This document shows, piece after piece, positions 51,975-58,745 of a DNA stretch of 64,000 nucleotides. The notes under the pieces were generated by a model, which worked only from the letters and a program-made list of their open reading frames with translations, was not told where the DNA came from and did not search any database. The position numbers were made by a program, and so were the translations under genes. This stretch comes from a virus. How positions within the stretch are numbered: the first letter of the stretch is position 1; each line of letters starts with the position of its first letter. The stretch covers positions 1 through 64,000 of the IMG/VR virus record IMGVR_UViG_3300049734_000086; one strand, written 5' to 3'.

Positions 51975-52105
51975 TCCTGACGTGGCTGCTGCGGATGTTC
52001 TTCCGCTGGCGCTGGCATCGCCGGGCCCCCACGCACGACTACGTCAACAGCCACGCCAAGGGTCCCTACTACCACAGCAAGTACGACCGCACAGACGAAG
52101 ACTGA
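51971..52105 (+). CDS. Basic peptide, 44 aa
   Basis: GTG start overlapping the preceding stop (GTGA). VILTWLLRMFFRWRWHRRAP then HDYVNSHAKGPYYHSKY. Trp/Arg-rich first half could insert in a membrane interface. Unknown. Confidence 0.45.
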   Translation: MILTWLLRMFFRWRWHRRAPTHDYVNSHAKGPYYHSKYDRTDED

Positions 52106-52118
52106 TCATGGAGACTCA

Positions 52119-52898
52119 ATGGATCACACCACGTTCTCTTGGCTCGACCCACCGACCCTGACCGTCATGCCCAAGGGCCTCGCCATCCGCGAGCGCCTGC
52201 ACCGGCACGGGCGAGCCACCCTGGCCGACCGCCCCACCATCCCCAACACCGGGGCGCTGGTCCGGTTCGTCATGCCGTACCTCGCCTACCTCCCCCGCGA
52301 GCGGATGGTGGCGGTGTTCACCGACTCGAACATGCAGGTCAACGGGGCCGCCGTGATGGGCGAGGGCACCTCGGTCGGGGTCCTCTGTGACCTCAAGGCC
52401 CTGGTGCGCTACGCCTCCTACACCAACGCCTCGGGGGTGTTTTTGGCCCACAACCACCCCAGCGAGCTGCCCGAGCCCTCGCCCGAGGACGAGGCGTTGA
52501 CCAGAAACGTCCGGGTGGTGCTCAACGTCCTGGGCGTGGAGCTGGTCGACCACGTGATCCTCTCCCAGGACCACTACTGGTCGTTCGCCGACGCCCAGCA
52601 CCCGGCGATTGTGGCCAACCGGGGTGTGAGCCAGCAGATTCTGGCCATCGGGGTCAGGATGGGGGTTCACACCGGGGTGGTACCGAGTGATAATACGGAT
52701 GACACAAGTGATGACGCACGAACACTGACCAAGGAGACCGACGATGGCCAAGACGACGAAGACCAAGACCAAGACCGCCAAGACCAAGACCGCCAAGCCC
52801 AAGAAGCAGCCGAAGCAGGCGACGGGACCCGCGCAGGTGAAGCCCCAGGCCAGGGCCCGGAAGGCCAAGGCCCCCAAGGCCCCCAAGGCCGCCAGTAA
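52119..52898 (+). CDS. RadC-like JAB domain protein, 259 aa
   Basis: JAMM/JAB-type metal site: VFLAHNHPSELPEPSPEDEA with His-x-His-Pro-Ser and a downstream Asp, as in RadC-family proteins; upstream E in NGAAVMGEG-type region. The fold suggests a metal-dependent deubiquitinase-like or nuclease-like enzyme; RadC's role is unsettled. A ~70-residue acidic/Gln/Gly-rich tail after residue 190 overlaps the next gene by 155 bases and may be partly non-functional. Neighbours are DNA-binding and PP-loop proteins. Confidence 0.75.
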   Translation: MDHTTFSWLDPPTLTVMPKGLAIRERLHRHGRATLADRPTIPNTGALVRFVMPYLAYLPRERMVAVFTDSNMQVNGAAVMGEGTSVGVLCDLKALVRYASYTNASGVFLAHNHPSELPEPSPEDEALTRNVRVVLNVLGVELVDHVILSQDHYWSFADAQHPAIVANRGVSQQILAIGVRMGVHTGVVPSDNTDDTSDDARTLTKETDDGQDDEDQDQDRQDQDRQAQEAAEAGDGTRAGEAPGQGPEGQGPQGPQGRQ

Positions 52899-53172
52899 CG
52901 GCATCCCCATCATCGTGGCTGGGCGCACCCTGACCGACATCGCCAACGGAGTCGGCAGCTCGGTGGCCTTCATCGCCCGCTGCTACAAGGGACGCAGGGC
53001 CCCGAGCCTTGCCACCTACTTCGACATCGTGGACTTCACCGGCATGGACTACGCCGAGGCCCGCACGACCTTCTGCAGCTTCGCCAAGCGCACCCGGCAG
53101 ACCCCGGTGGCGCTCAAGGCGATGAAGGCCATCCGGGGCGGCAAGGCCCTGAAGTCCCAGCAGGCGGCCTGA
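52744..53172 (+). CDS. HTH protein with lysine-rich N-terminus, 142 aa
   Basis: Residues 1-45 are Lys/Ala/Thr/Pro-rich (KTKTAKTKTAKPKKQPKQ), like a histone tail. Residues 50-100 form a Cro/XRE-type helix-turn-helix (TLTDIANGVGSSVAFIARCY then KGRRAPSLATYFDIVDFTGM). A strong AAGGAG precedes the ATG. Likely regulator or DNA-organising protein. It overlaps the RadC gene tail in another frame. Confidence 0.7.
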   Translation: MAKTTKTKTKTAKTKTAKPKKQPKQATGPAQVKPQARARKAKAPKAPKAASNGIPIIVAGRTLTDIANGVGSSVAFIARCYKGRRAPSLATYFDIVDFTGMDYAEARTTFCSFAKRTRQTPVALKAMKAIRGGKALKSQQAA

Positions 53173-53178
53173 CCCCCC

Positions 53179-54093
53179 GTGGCCCGCACCTACAACTGGT
53201 CCTGGCCCCCCAAAGGGGTCAGGCCCGAGGCCTGGAAAGCCACCGAGACCATCTGCAAAGAGGCGATCAAGCGGAGCGGGACCACCACCTGCTCCTGCGC
53301 CTTCTCCACCGGCAAGGACTCGCTGGCGATGATGATTGCGCTCCACCACTTCTTCGAGACCGTGGTCCCCGTGTTCTGGTACCACGTGCCCAACCTCGGG
53401 TTCATCGAACGGAGCCTGGAGTACTACGAGCGGGTGTTCAAGACCCAGACGGTCAGACTGCCTCACCCGTACCGCTTCTACCACTTCTCCTACTTCCAGC
53501 TCCAGCCGCCCGACCGGATCGCGGCCATGGACTGGATCATGGCGGAGGTTCCTGATTTCACCATGGACTCCCTGTTCGGCGAGGTGCGGACCCAGTACGG
53601 CCTCGACAAGCTGGGAGGCTCGAAGATCGGGGCGATGCACGCCACCGGGATCCGGGCGGCCGACTCCCCGATCCGGGCCAGTCTCTACCGCAAGCACGGC
53701 GGGTTCGCGCCCGCTGGCCTGCTGTTCTACCCAGTGATCACCTGGAACCTCGACGACATCGAGGCGGCCTTGGACCACACCGGCCTGATGCTGCCGCCCG
53801 AGTACCGCTTCATCGGCCGCAGCTTCGACGGCATCATGCGGCGCTACACGACACCAGTGAAGGAGCATTGGCCGGAGGACTGGGTCAAGATCCTCGACGA
53901 CTTCCCGCTGGCCGACCTGGAGTTCTTCCGGGCCGAGAAGGTCACACCGCCGGAGCTGCTGAAGCCGCTCTACAAGTTCATCGGACGCGAGGGACCGAAG
54001 ATGAGCGATACTCTCCGCCGGGAGGAGACCGCACATGCAACCGACTCGACTCGCCCTGGTGACCGCCCTCGTCGCCGTCGCCCTGACCGCTAG
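53179..54093 (+). CDS. PP-loop ATP-pyrophosphatase, PAPS-reductase-like, 304 aa
   Basis: GTG start, then CAFSTGKDSLAMMIALHHF, the PP-loop signature SxGKDS for adenylating a substrate. VPVFWYHVPNLGFIERSLEY and FEVRTQYGLDKLGGSK-like stretches fit the PAPS reductase family. The C-terminal 60 residues are Arg-rich. In phages such enzymes may activate sulfur or modify DNA or nucleotides; no partner for queuosine or DndCDE is visible here. Neighbours are HTH and RadC-like proteins. Confidence 0.75.
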   Translation: MARTYNWSWPPKGVRPEAWKATETICKEAIKRSGTTTCSCAFSTGKDSLAMMIALHHFFETVVPVFWYHVPNLGFIERSLEYYERVFKTQTVRLPHPYRFYHFSYFQLQPPDRIAAMDWIMAEVPDFTMDSLFGEVRTQYGLDKLGGSKIGAMHATGIRAADSPIRASLYRKHGGFAPAGLLFYPVITWNLDDIEAALDHTGLMLPPEYRFIGRSFDGIMRRYTTPVKEHWPEDWVKILDDFPLADLEFFRAEKVTPPELLKPLYKFIGREGPKMSDTLRREETAHATDSTRPGDRPRRRRPDR

Positions 54094-54982
54094 AGGCCAC
54101 ACGCAAGTCCGCGAACTCGAACTGCTGGTGGTGATGGACGGGGAGTTCACCCAGCGCATCGCCCCCACCACGCCCCAGCAGTGGCTCGACGCCCTGGTGA
54201 CGGAGTCCAATGTCTGGTGGGAGAGGGACCTGGGCATCCGGCTCAAGGTCGTCCGCCTCGACGCCTTTCCCGACCCGGCGACCGACCCGTTCACGGCGGC
54301 CACGGACAACCCACAGGGCACGCTCGACGAGATCTCGGCCTACGGCAATGCAGTCAGTACCCCCCGAGACGCCGCGCATCTGTTCACCGGCCGCGCGATG
54401 ATGTACGGCGGCTACACCTACGTCGGGGTGACGTGCAAGCACCCGGCGTTCAGTTATGGCTGGTCGCAGTTGGGGTTCTGGGGCTACAACTGGACGATTG
54501 CCGTGGCGAGCGTGGAGCTGGCCCACCAGTTGGCGGGTGTCTACTACGACAACATCCCGAGCTGTGACGGGGCCTTGTTGGGCAAAGGGCCAGCGCCGGA
54601 GGACTACCACCAGTACTGGTTCTGCGCCGCAGCCAAGGCCGACATCGACGCCCACTTGGCGGCCAACCCCCCATGTCTGACCACCGAGGGCGGACCCCCG
54701 CCCACCGACACGCAGTCCCCAGTGGTCAGTATCATCGAGCCGTCGGGCAATAGGATCCCGGCGGGCCCGACCTTCACCATCTCGGCCCAGGCCACCGACA
54801 ATGTCGCCGTGGCGCGGGTGGACATGGCGGTCAATGGCGTGCTGGCGTGTACCGACGACCTGTCGCCCTACGCCTGCACCGCCCCGCAGAACGCGAAGAA
54901 CAAGAACTACCGGATCGAGGTCCGCGCCTACGACACGGCGGGGAACGTCGGGACGGCCAGTAAGACGGTACGAGCACGATGA
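54035..54982 (+). CDS. Secreted adamalysin-like protein with broken zinc site and Ig-like domain, 315 aa
   Basis: Signal peptide (MQPTRLALVTALVAVALTA). The mature N-terminal ~190 residues follow reprolysin/adamalysin (M12B): DAAHLFTGRAMMYGG, TYVGVTCKHPAFSYGWSQ, and the site ASVELAHQLAGVYYDN. Compared with HExxHxxGxxHD, the first His is Val and the third is Tyr; only Glu and the middle His remain, so protease activity is doubtful. A Pro/Thr linker leads to a ~90-residue bacterial Ig-like domain (SPVVSIIEPSGNRIPAGPT). It overlaps the PP-loop gene by 59 bases. May act outside the cell as an adhesin or sequestering decoy. Confidence 0.8.
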   Translation: MQPTRLALVTALVAVALTARGHTQVRELELLVVMDGEFTQRIAPTTPQQWLDALVTESNVWWERDLGIRLKVVRLDAFPDPATDPFTAATDNPQGTLDEISAYGNAVSTPRDAAHLFTGRAMMYGGYTYVGVTCKHPAFSYGWSQLGFWGYNWTIAVASVELAHQLAGVYYDNIPSCDGALLGKGPAPEDYHQYWFCAAAKADIDAHLAANPPCLTTEGGPPPTDTQSPVVSIIEPSGNRIPAGPTFTISAQATDNVAVARVDMAVNGVLACTDDLSPYACTAPQNAKNKNYRIEVRAYDTAGNVGTASKTVRAR

Positions 54983-55095
54983 GTCGGATGACCCGAATGA
55001 TCAAGGAGACGCGCAACCCCTATGGCGAAGAAACCCCTACCCCCGATGCGGCACATGGTGCGGACCAGCGGCCCTGGTGCCCGCCCGATGACTAA
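54979..55095 (+). CDS. Candidate 38-aa peptide
   Basis: ATG overlaps the preceding stop (ATGA), giving MSRMTRMIKETRNPYGEETP and a stop at 55095. It overlaps the next gene in another frame, so one of the two is probably not made. Coupled start argues for it; the longer protein argues against. Confidence 0.35.
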   Translation: MSRMTRMIKETRNPYGEETPTPDAAHGADQRPWCPPDD

Positions 55096-55531
55096 GCCGA
55101 AGTCCGGCATCCAGAGCAAAGCGCAGAAGCAGGCCGAGGAGGACCTGGAGATGACGCCGCTGGAACTGGTCCAGCAGGCCGAGGTCGAACTGGCCAGTAT
55201 CGCCGCCAGCCGGAACGACCCGAAGAACGTCGAGTGGCGCAAGGCGCGGATGAAGTCGCAGCAGCAGATGGCCGACGCCAACAATACCGAGTACTGGTGC
55301 TGCGTGTGCTTCCAGAGCGAGGAGCAGAAACTGGACTTCCTGAAGCAGTCTGGCCTCCTCCGCCACGACGAGGACAAGTACTTCACCGCCCAGGAAGTCG
55401 TCGACGCATGGAACGAGGGGAGGAGCCGCAAGCCCCTGAAGTTGACAGCGGACAGTCGTGGGCACCATACTCTGCCGGTGAACCGGCGATGGTCGCGCTT
55501 CGCCATGCCCATTGAGGGGCCTGGGGAATAG
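55022..55531 (+). CDS. Uncharacterised protein with CxxC, 169 aa
   Basis: Basic N-terminus (MAKKPLPPMRHMVRTSG), helical Glu-rich middle (EEDLEMTPLELVQQAEVELA), then EYWCCVCFQSEEQKLDFLKQ, which looks like a zinc-knuckle or conserved phage motif, and a C-terminal alpha/beta part. Start spacing from AGGAG is long (about 14), so an internal start at 55088 is possible. Unknown. Confidence 0.5.
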   Translation: MAKKPLPPMRHMVRTSGPGARPMTKPKSGIQSKAQKQAEEDLEMTPLELVQQAEVELASIAASRNDPKNVEWRKARMKSQQQMADANNTEYWCCVCFQSEEQKLDFLKQSGLLRHDEDKYFTAQEVVDAWNEGRSRKPLKLTADSRGHHTLPVNRRWSRFAMPIEGPGE

Positions 55532-55596
55532 GTCGCGTCAAGGACCCAGCCGGTCAGAATGCTCACCCCGGAGCCAAGCGGGGAGGGAGACAGAAT

Positions 55597-55794
55597 ATGC
55601 AGTACGCATTCACCGGCAAAAATCTCGTGTCCATGGCGTGTGTCCCGGCGACGGGCGGGGGCCGTGGTGGCCGTCGGCGTCGAGCGGGTCGTCAACCGAA
55701 TGGCCGTCCCCTCCTGCGTGGGGCTGCGGCTCGGAGAAGTAACGCGGCGTTCCGGCGTCGACTTCTGAGACTCCAGGAGGCGGGGATCCGCTAA
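55597..55794 (+). CDS. Arg-rich small protein, 65 aa
   Basis: MQYAFTGKNLVSMACVPATG then a run of Gly/Arg. Ribosome site GGGAGGGAGA is good. Last rightward gene before the terminator. Could be real or a fortuitous frame; the Arg-rich half has little complexity. Confidence 0.4.
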   Translation: MQYAFTGKNLVSMACVPATGGGRGGRRRRAGRQPNGRPLLRGAAARRSNAAFRRRLLRLQEAGIR

Positions 55795-55853
55795 CGGACT
55801 GAGGGCAGTCGGCAGTCGGCAACGGTCGACGGCCGCAGTCGGCGTACAAGAAA

Positions 55854-55890
55854 AAACCCCTAACAGGTTCTAAGGGCCTGTTAGGGGTTT
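55854..55890. terminator. Bidirectional intrinsic terminator
   Basis: AAACCCCTAACAGG / CCTGTTAGGGGTTT, a perfect 14-bp stem with 9-nt loop (55854-55867 with 55877-55890). Rightward it is followed by TTTCTTACT, leftward by TTTTTTCTTG. It separates the rightward operon from the converging leftward genes of the 56-kb island, and lies 2 bases from the stop of the last of these. Confidence 0.88.
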
Positions 55891-55891
55891 C

Positions 55892-56086
55892 TTACTCTGA
55901 GGGTTCAGCCAGTGGTCTACACTGCACTGGCCCTATAATCCTGCAGCATGTCTCAGGGCCCTGCAGTGGCCAGTACCAGAGGAATAGCAGGCCACAGAAG
56001 TTAATGGCCTGCCACTGCTCCACAGCTACTGTGATTGGGGATCCTAGGTTGGTCCTGTAGGTCAAGAGCTTAGGCTCGATTCTCAT
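55892..56086 (-). CDS. CpG-poor island protein, 64 aa
   Basis: MRIEPKLLTYRTNLGSPITV, a Trp/Leu-rich middle (FCGLLFLWYWPLQ, one possible membrane helix) and Cys pairs. Start ATG overlaps the preceding stop (TGATG). Unknown. Codon use lacks CpG, unlike the rest of the genome. Confidence 0.5.
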   Translation of the reverse strand: MRIEPKLLTYRTNLGSPITVAVEQWQAINFCGLLFLWYWPLQGPETCCRIIGPVQCRPLAEPSE

Positions 56087-56205
56087 CTCAGCACCTTGAT
56101 TGCTGGCATGTGCTTAGCCTGCCACTGGTCTACAGCCTGCCTTGCCCCAGTTGCCAGCATGGCAGCCAGGGCAACTAGGACAAGGCCCAGTGTTAGAGTT
56201 TTCAT
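56083..56205 (-). CDS. Exported peptide, 40 aa
   Basis: MKTLTLGLVLVALAAMLATG is a signal peptide or membrane helix; then DQWQAKHMPAIKVLR. Good AAGGGAG ribosome site. Coupled to the next gene by TGATG. Unknown. Confidence 0.55.
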   Translation of the reverse strand: MKTLTLGLVLVALAAMLATGARQAVDQWQAKHMPAIKVLR

Positions 56206-56248
56206 TCTGTTCTCCCTTGGGTTGGTCAGACTGACCTAGCTGGGTTCT

Positions 56249-56276
56249 CTGCCTTTGGTACTGCCCCTGAGAGTGC
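56249..56276 (+). repeat. Inverted repeat arm, left
   Basis: Exact 28-bp reverse complement of 56851-56878. The arms extend imperfectly on their outer sides through GAACC and AGGTCAGTCTGAC, so the pair spans about 56225-56276 and 56851-56900. Confidence 0.85.
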
Positions 56277-56283
56277 AGGTTAA

Positions 56284-56487
56284 CTACTCTGACTCTGTGC
56301 CCCTGATCTCTAGCCAGTGGGTTGTACTGGCAGCCTTGATTGCCTCTGCAGGCCTTGCCATGGTTAGCAAGTCTGGTTGTTCGTCTGCTCTGTAGCACAG
56401 GCCACAGTAGCATCTAAGGGCCTGTAGTCTGGCCTTGGGGGTTCTCGACTGCAGCTTGCTACTTGAGCTTTGCTGTGATCTCAACAT
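56284..56487 (-). CDS. Small Cys-containing protein, 67 aa
   Basis: Includes RCYCGLCYRADEQPDLLTMA, a possible metal knuckle, and EAIKAASTTHWLEI. Starts inside the end of the lysine-rich gene in another frame, with no clear ribosome site. Probably coupled to that gene; start uncertain. Confidence 0.4.
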   Translation of the reverse strand: MLRSQQSSSSKLQSRTPKARLQALRCYCGLCYRADEQPDLLTMARPAEAIKAASTTHWLEIRGTESE

Positions 56488-56824
56488 TGTCCAAGGTCCA
56501 GACTTGCCCTTTGTGACAAGGCAGGTTGGCCAGTGCTCTGTTGATGGCTGCAACCTGGTTAGCTGCTAGCTGCTTTGGCTGGAGGTAGTAGTTGTCCCCA
56601 TACTGGGAGGCAGCCTTGAGATCTGAGGCAAGTTCGGCACCCTGAAAAATCATAGAGTGCTTCTTCTTCCCCTTCTCCCCTGCCTTGGTTGCCTCTGTCC
56701 TAGCTGGCACCTTGCCCTTGGCTTGGACTGCCTTGCCCTTGCCCTTGGCTTGGACTGCCTTGACTGCCTTGCCCTTGCCCTTGCCCTTGTTCGACACTGC
56801 CTTAACTGGATTCTGCTTAGCCAT
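56459..56824 (-). CDS. Lysine-rich histone-tail-like protein, 121 aa
   Basis: Residues 1-57 are K/A/G/V repeats (KGKGKGKAVKAVQAKGKG, VQAKGKVPART) similar to histone H1 tails and bacterial AlgP-type repeats. Residues 58-121 form a small domain (IFQGAELASDLKAASQYGDN then LAANQVAAINRALANLPC). AGGAG 9 nt upstream of ATG. Probably binds and condenses DNA or RNA. Flanked by exact 28-bp inverted repeats; encoded with almost no CpG. Confidence 0.75.
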   Translation of the reverse strand: MAKQNPVKAVSNKGKGKGKAVKAVQAKGKGKAVQAKGKVPARTEATKAGEKGKKKHSMIFQGAELASDLKAASQYGDNYYLQPKQLAANQVAAINRALANLPCHKGQVWTLDNVEITAKLK

Positions 56825-56850
56825 TGGTCTCTACTCCTGAAATCTGAAAA

Positions 56851-56878
56851 GCACTCTCAGGGGCAGTACCAAAGGCAG
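56851..56878 (-). repeat. Inverted repeat arm, right
   Basis: Reverse complement of 56249-56276, lying just upstream of the ribosome site of the lysine-rich gene. Together the arms enclose that gene and the Cys-containing gene (~575 bases between them). No transposase or target duplication is visible. Confidence 0.85.
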
Positions 56879-56934
56879 GAACCTGTAAGGTCAGTCTGAC
56901 TTAGGTATTCAGTTGTAAAGAGCATAGGCAGCCT

Positions 56935-56963
56935 ACCATAGGCCTAGGAGGTCAGATGTTAAA
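56935..56963 (-). promoter_or_regulatory. Candidate leftward promoter of the island
   Basis: TTTAAC and TATGGT with 17 nt spacing on the minus strand (56963-56958, 56940-56935), about 110 nt upstream of the lysine-rich gene. A second TTTAAC lies adjacent. Sequence is AT-richer than surroundings. Confidence 0.35.
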
Positions 56964-57039
56964 TCCATGTTAAATGTGGCCTAGGTGGTCAGACTGTGCA
57001 GTCTGGCCTAGCTGGCCAGTTCTCGGCAGCCAGGGCCAG

Positions 57040-57290
57040 GGCCAGACATGGCAGCCAGGGCCCTAGGATGGCCCTAGGATGGCCAGGGCCAGGACACTAG
57101 CAGTCTGGCCAGGGAGGCAGCCAGGGCCCAAGGGCCAGGGCCAGGGCCCAAGGGCCAGGGCCAGGGCCCAAGGGCCAGGGCCCAAGGGCCAGGGCCAGGG
57201 CCAGGGCCAGGGCCAGGGAGGCAGGGAGGCAGGGAGGCACCATTGATCAGAGTTGGCAGCCAGGGCCAGGGCCAGGGCAGTAGTAGCAGT
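57040..57290. repeat. GGCCAGGGCC-type low-complexity tract
   Basis: About 250 bases made mainly of GGCCAGGGCC, GGGCCCAAGGGCC and AGGGAGGC units in tandem. No start, ribosome site or credible protein; the frame on the minus strand is only Pro/Trp/Gly/Leu repeats. It borders the CpG-poor island. Possibly an origin-like or recombination tract. The stretch 57291-57580 that follows returns to normal composition, with no gene until 57581. Confidence 0.8.
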
Positions 57291-57580
57291 AGCAGGGCCC
57301 TGAGACGCCCGTCACCACGCCCCACCGTCCCGCTGACGGCCAGGGTACGATTCGTCAATCGGGCAGCCAGGACCGCAGCCAGGACCGCCCGCGCACGCCC
57401 CAGACCCAAGCCCTACCGCTAGTGGTCCGGGCCGCTAAACCCCCCTACATTGTGGGACTTCCCACGGTCGGGCTTTCCCTCATACACTGCCGCTCGTTCC
57501 CATGCGACGGTCTCTCAATCGTCACGCTGGCCGCCCCACCTCTGCCCGGTCAGCGCCGCCCCTTCCCTGGAGCTACGTAC

Positions 57581-58135
57581 ATGCCGCGACACGCTTCGAC
57601 CAACGCCGACGACATCGACGCTCGGCGATCTCAGTACGCACCCGAGGACTTCATCATCCCGAGCAAGGACCATAAGGGCGACTCGGTGCGCGTCTGGAAC
57701 CGGATCCAACCGGGCCACGACCGCGCCGTGGCCGTCATCGTCGGCAGTAAGCGGTTCCCCTTCAAGACCCCTGGTGACTGCGTGCGCTGGTGCATCCATC
57801 GTGGGCTCAAGACCCTGGAGCAGATGGAGCCGGTCCCCAGCGTCACCCAGCAGCTCGACGCGATGATGGGGGCGCTGCGTGACGAGGAGTTCCACCAGGA
57901 GTTCCAGACCTTCATCCAGCACGCGCAGTCGGTGATCCAGCGCCACGTGACCGAGGGGTCGCACGGAGAGGCCCGGCGGCTCATCGCCACGCTCAAGGCG
58001 GAGGTCCTGAAGATGCCCAAGGGCTACTGGCGCGAGAAGTACCTCACGGCGATCCAGAGTCAGTTCAAGCACATCCTCGACGAGAAGCGGGCGCGCGTCC
58101 ACCTGCTCCGCGCCGTCGACGAGGACGAGTCGTGA
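57581..58135 (+). CDS. Uncharacterised protein, 184 aa
   Basis: Starts MPRHASTNADDIDARRSQY; GGAG 9 nt upstream. An N-terminal beta segment (HDRAVAVIVGSKRFPFKTPGD) precedes a long helical C-terminus (VTQQLDAMMGALRDEEFHQE; EARRLIATLKAEVLKMPKGY). Resembles small phage DNA-associated proteins with an arc-like start but no family recognised. First gene of the recombination/replication module. Confidence 0.5.
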   Translation: MPRHASTNADDIDARRSQYAPEDFIIPSKDHKGDSVRVWNRIQPGHDRAVAVIVGSKRFPFKTPGDCVRWCIHRGLKTLEQMEPVPSVTQQLDAMMGALRDEEFHQEFQTFIQHAQSVIQRHVTEGSHGEARRLIATLKAEVLKMPKGYWREKYLTAIQSQFKHILDEKRARVHLLRAVDEDES

Positions 58136-58272
58136 ACTGGCTCCTCCTCTTTGCCTTCCTCGGTCTGATCTTCCAGGCCGTCAGTCCACTGGCGGTGATC
58201 CAGGACATGCTCATCCTGCTGGCGGCGGTGCTGCTGGTGCTGGCGGTGAGTGGGAGGAAGCCATGGGCGTGA
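58132..58272 (+). CDS. Membrane peptide, 46 aa
   Basis: GTG start overlapping the preceding stop (GTGA). Two hydrophobic stretches (LLLFAFLGLIFQAV; DMLILLAAVLLVLAV). Overlaps the next gene by 10 bases. Unknown. Confidence 0.5.
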   Translation: MNWLLLFAFLGLIFQAVSPLAVIQDMLILLAAVLLVLAVSGRKPWA

Positions 58273-58499
58273 GGAACAAGGCCGAATGGGCGGCCGAGAT
58301 GAACGGGGTCGCCGCCATTGTCCATCAGGCGATTCGTGGCGGGATGCGACTGGGACTGAGCCGGGAAGCGGCGGCGCTGGGGGCCCAGATCGGGGTCCTC
58401 AGCTTCATGCGCGTGGATGGCGTGAACGAGGACGATGTGATTCGGGAGGCCAAGAAGGCAGTGCCGGTCGGGCCTCCCGGACGGGTGACGCAGGTATGA
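58263..58499 (+). CDS. Small helical protein, 78 aa
   Basis: MGVRNKAEWAAEMNGVAAIV; helices with LGLSREAAALGAQIGVLSFM. No family recognised. Overlaps the membrane peptide gene. Confidence 0.45.
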   Translation: MGVRNKAEWAAEMNGVAAIVHQAIRGGMRLGLSREAAALGAQIGVLSFMRVDGVNEDDVIREAKKAVPVGPPGRVTQV

Positions 58500-58542
58500 C
58501 CGGCGGCGACGGCCGATGACCACGGTGACCACGGAGACCAGT

Positions 58543-58743
58543 ATGACTGCCGATGAAGCACGCAACGCAACGATCGAGGCCCTGGTGCGGGAGGTGGATT
58601 ACCTGCTCCCCAACGACTATCCGGCGTGGCTCGAACTCGCCCGTCGCGCCGTTACCACTGAGCGCAAGATCGAGAGCATCGAGGCCCGGGTCACGGCGGC
58701 CCTGACCGAGCTGGTGGATGCCGGGTACGGCCACGGTGTCTGA
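58543..58743 (+). CDS. Small helical protein, 66 aa
   Basis: MTADEARNATIEALVREVDY, a helical hairpin. Start chosen at 58543 because GGAG lies 6 nt upstream, while ATG 58516 has no site. Two bases separate it from the helicase gene. Unknown. Confidence 0.45.
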   Translation: MTADEARNATIEALVREVDYLLPNDYPAWLELARRAVTTERKIESIEARVTAALTELVDAGYGHGV

Positions 58744-58745
58744 CC

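Noticed and set aside
57074-57409. Pro/Trp/Gly/Leu frame on the minus strand
   Set aside because: It is a translation of the GGCCAGGGCC repeat tract with no start signal.
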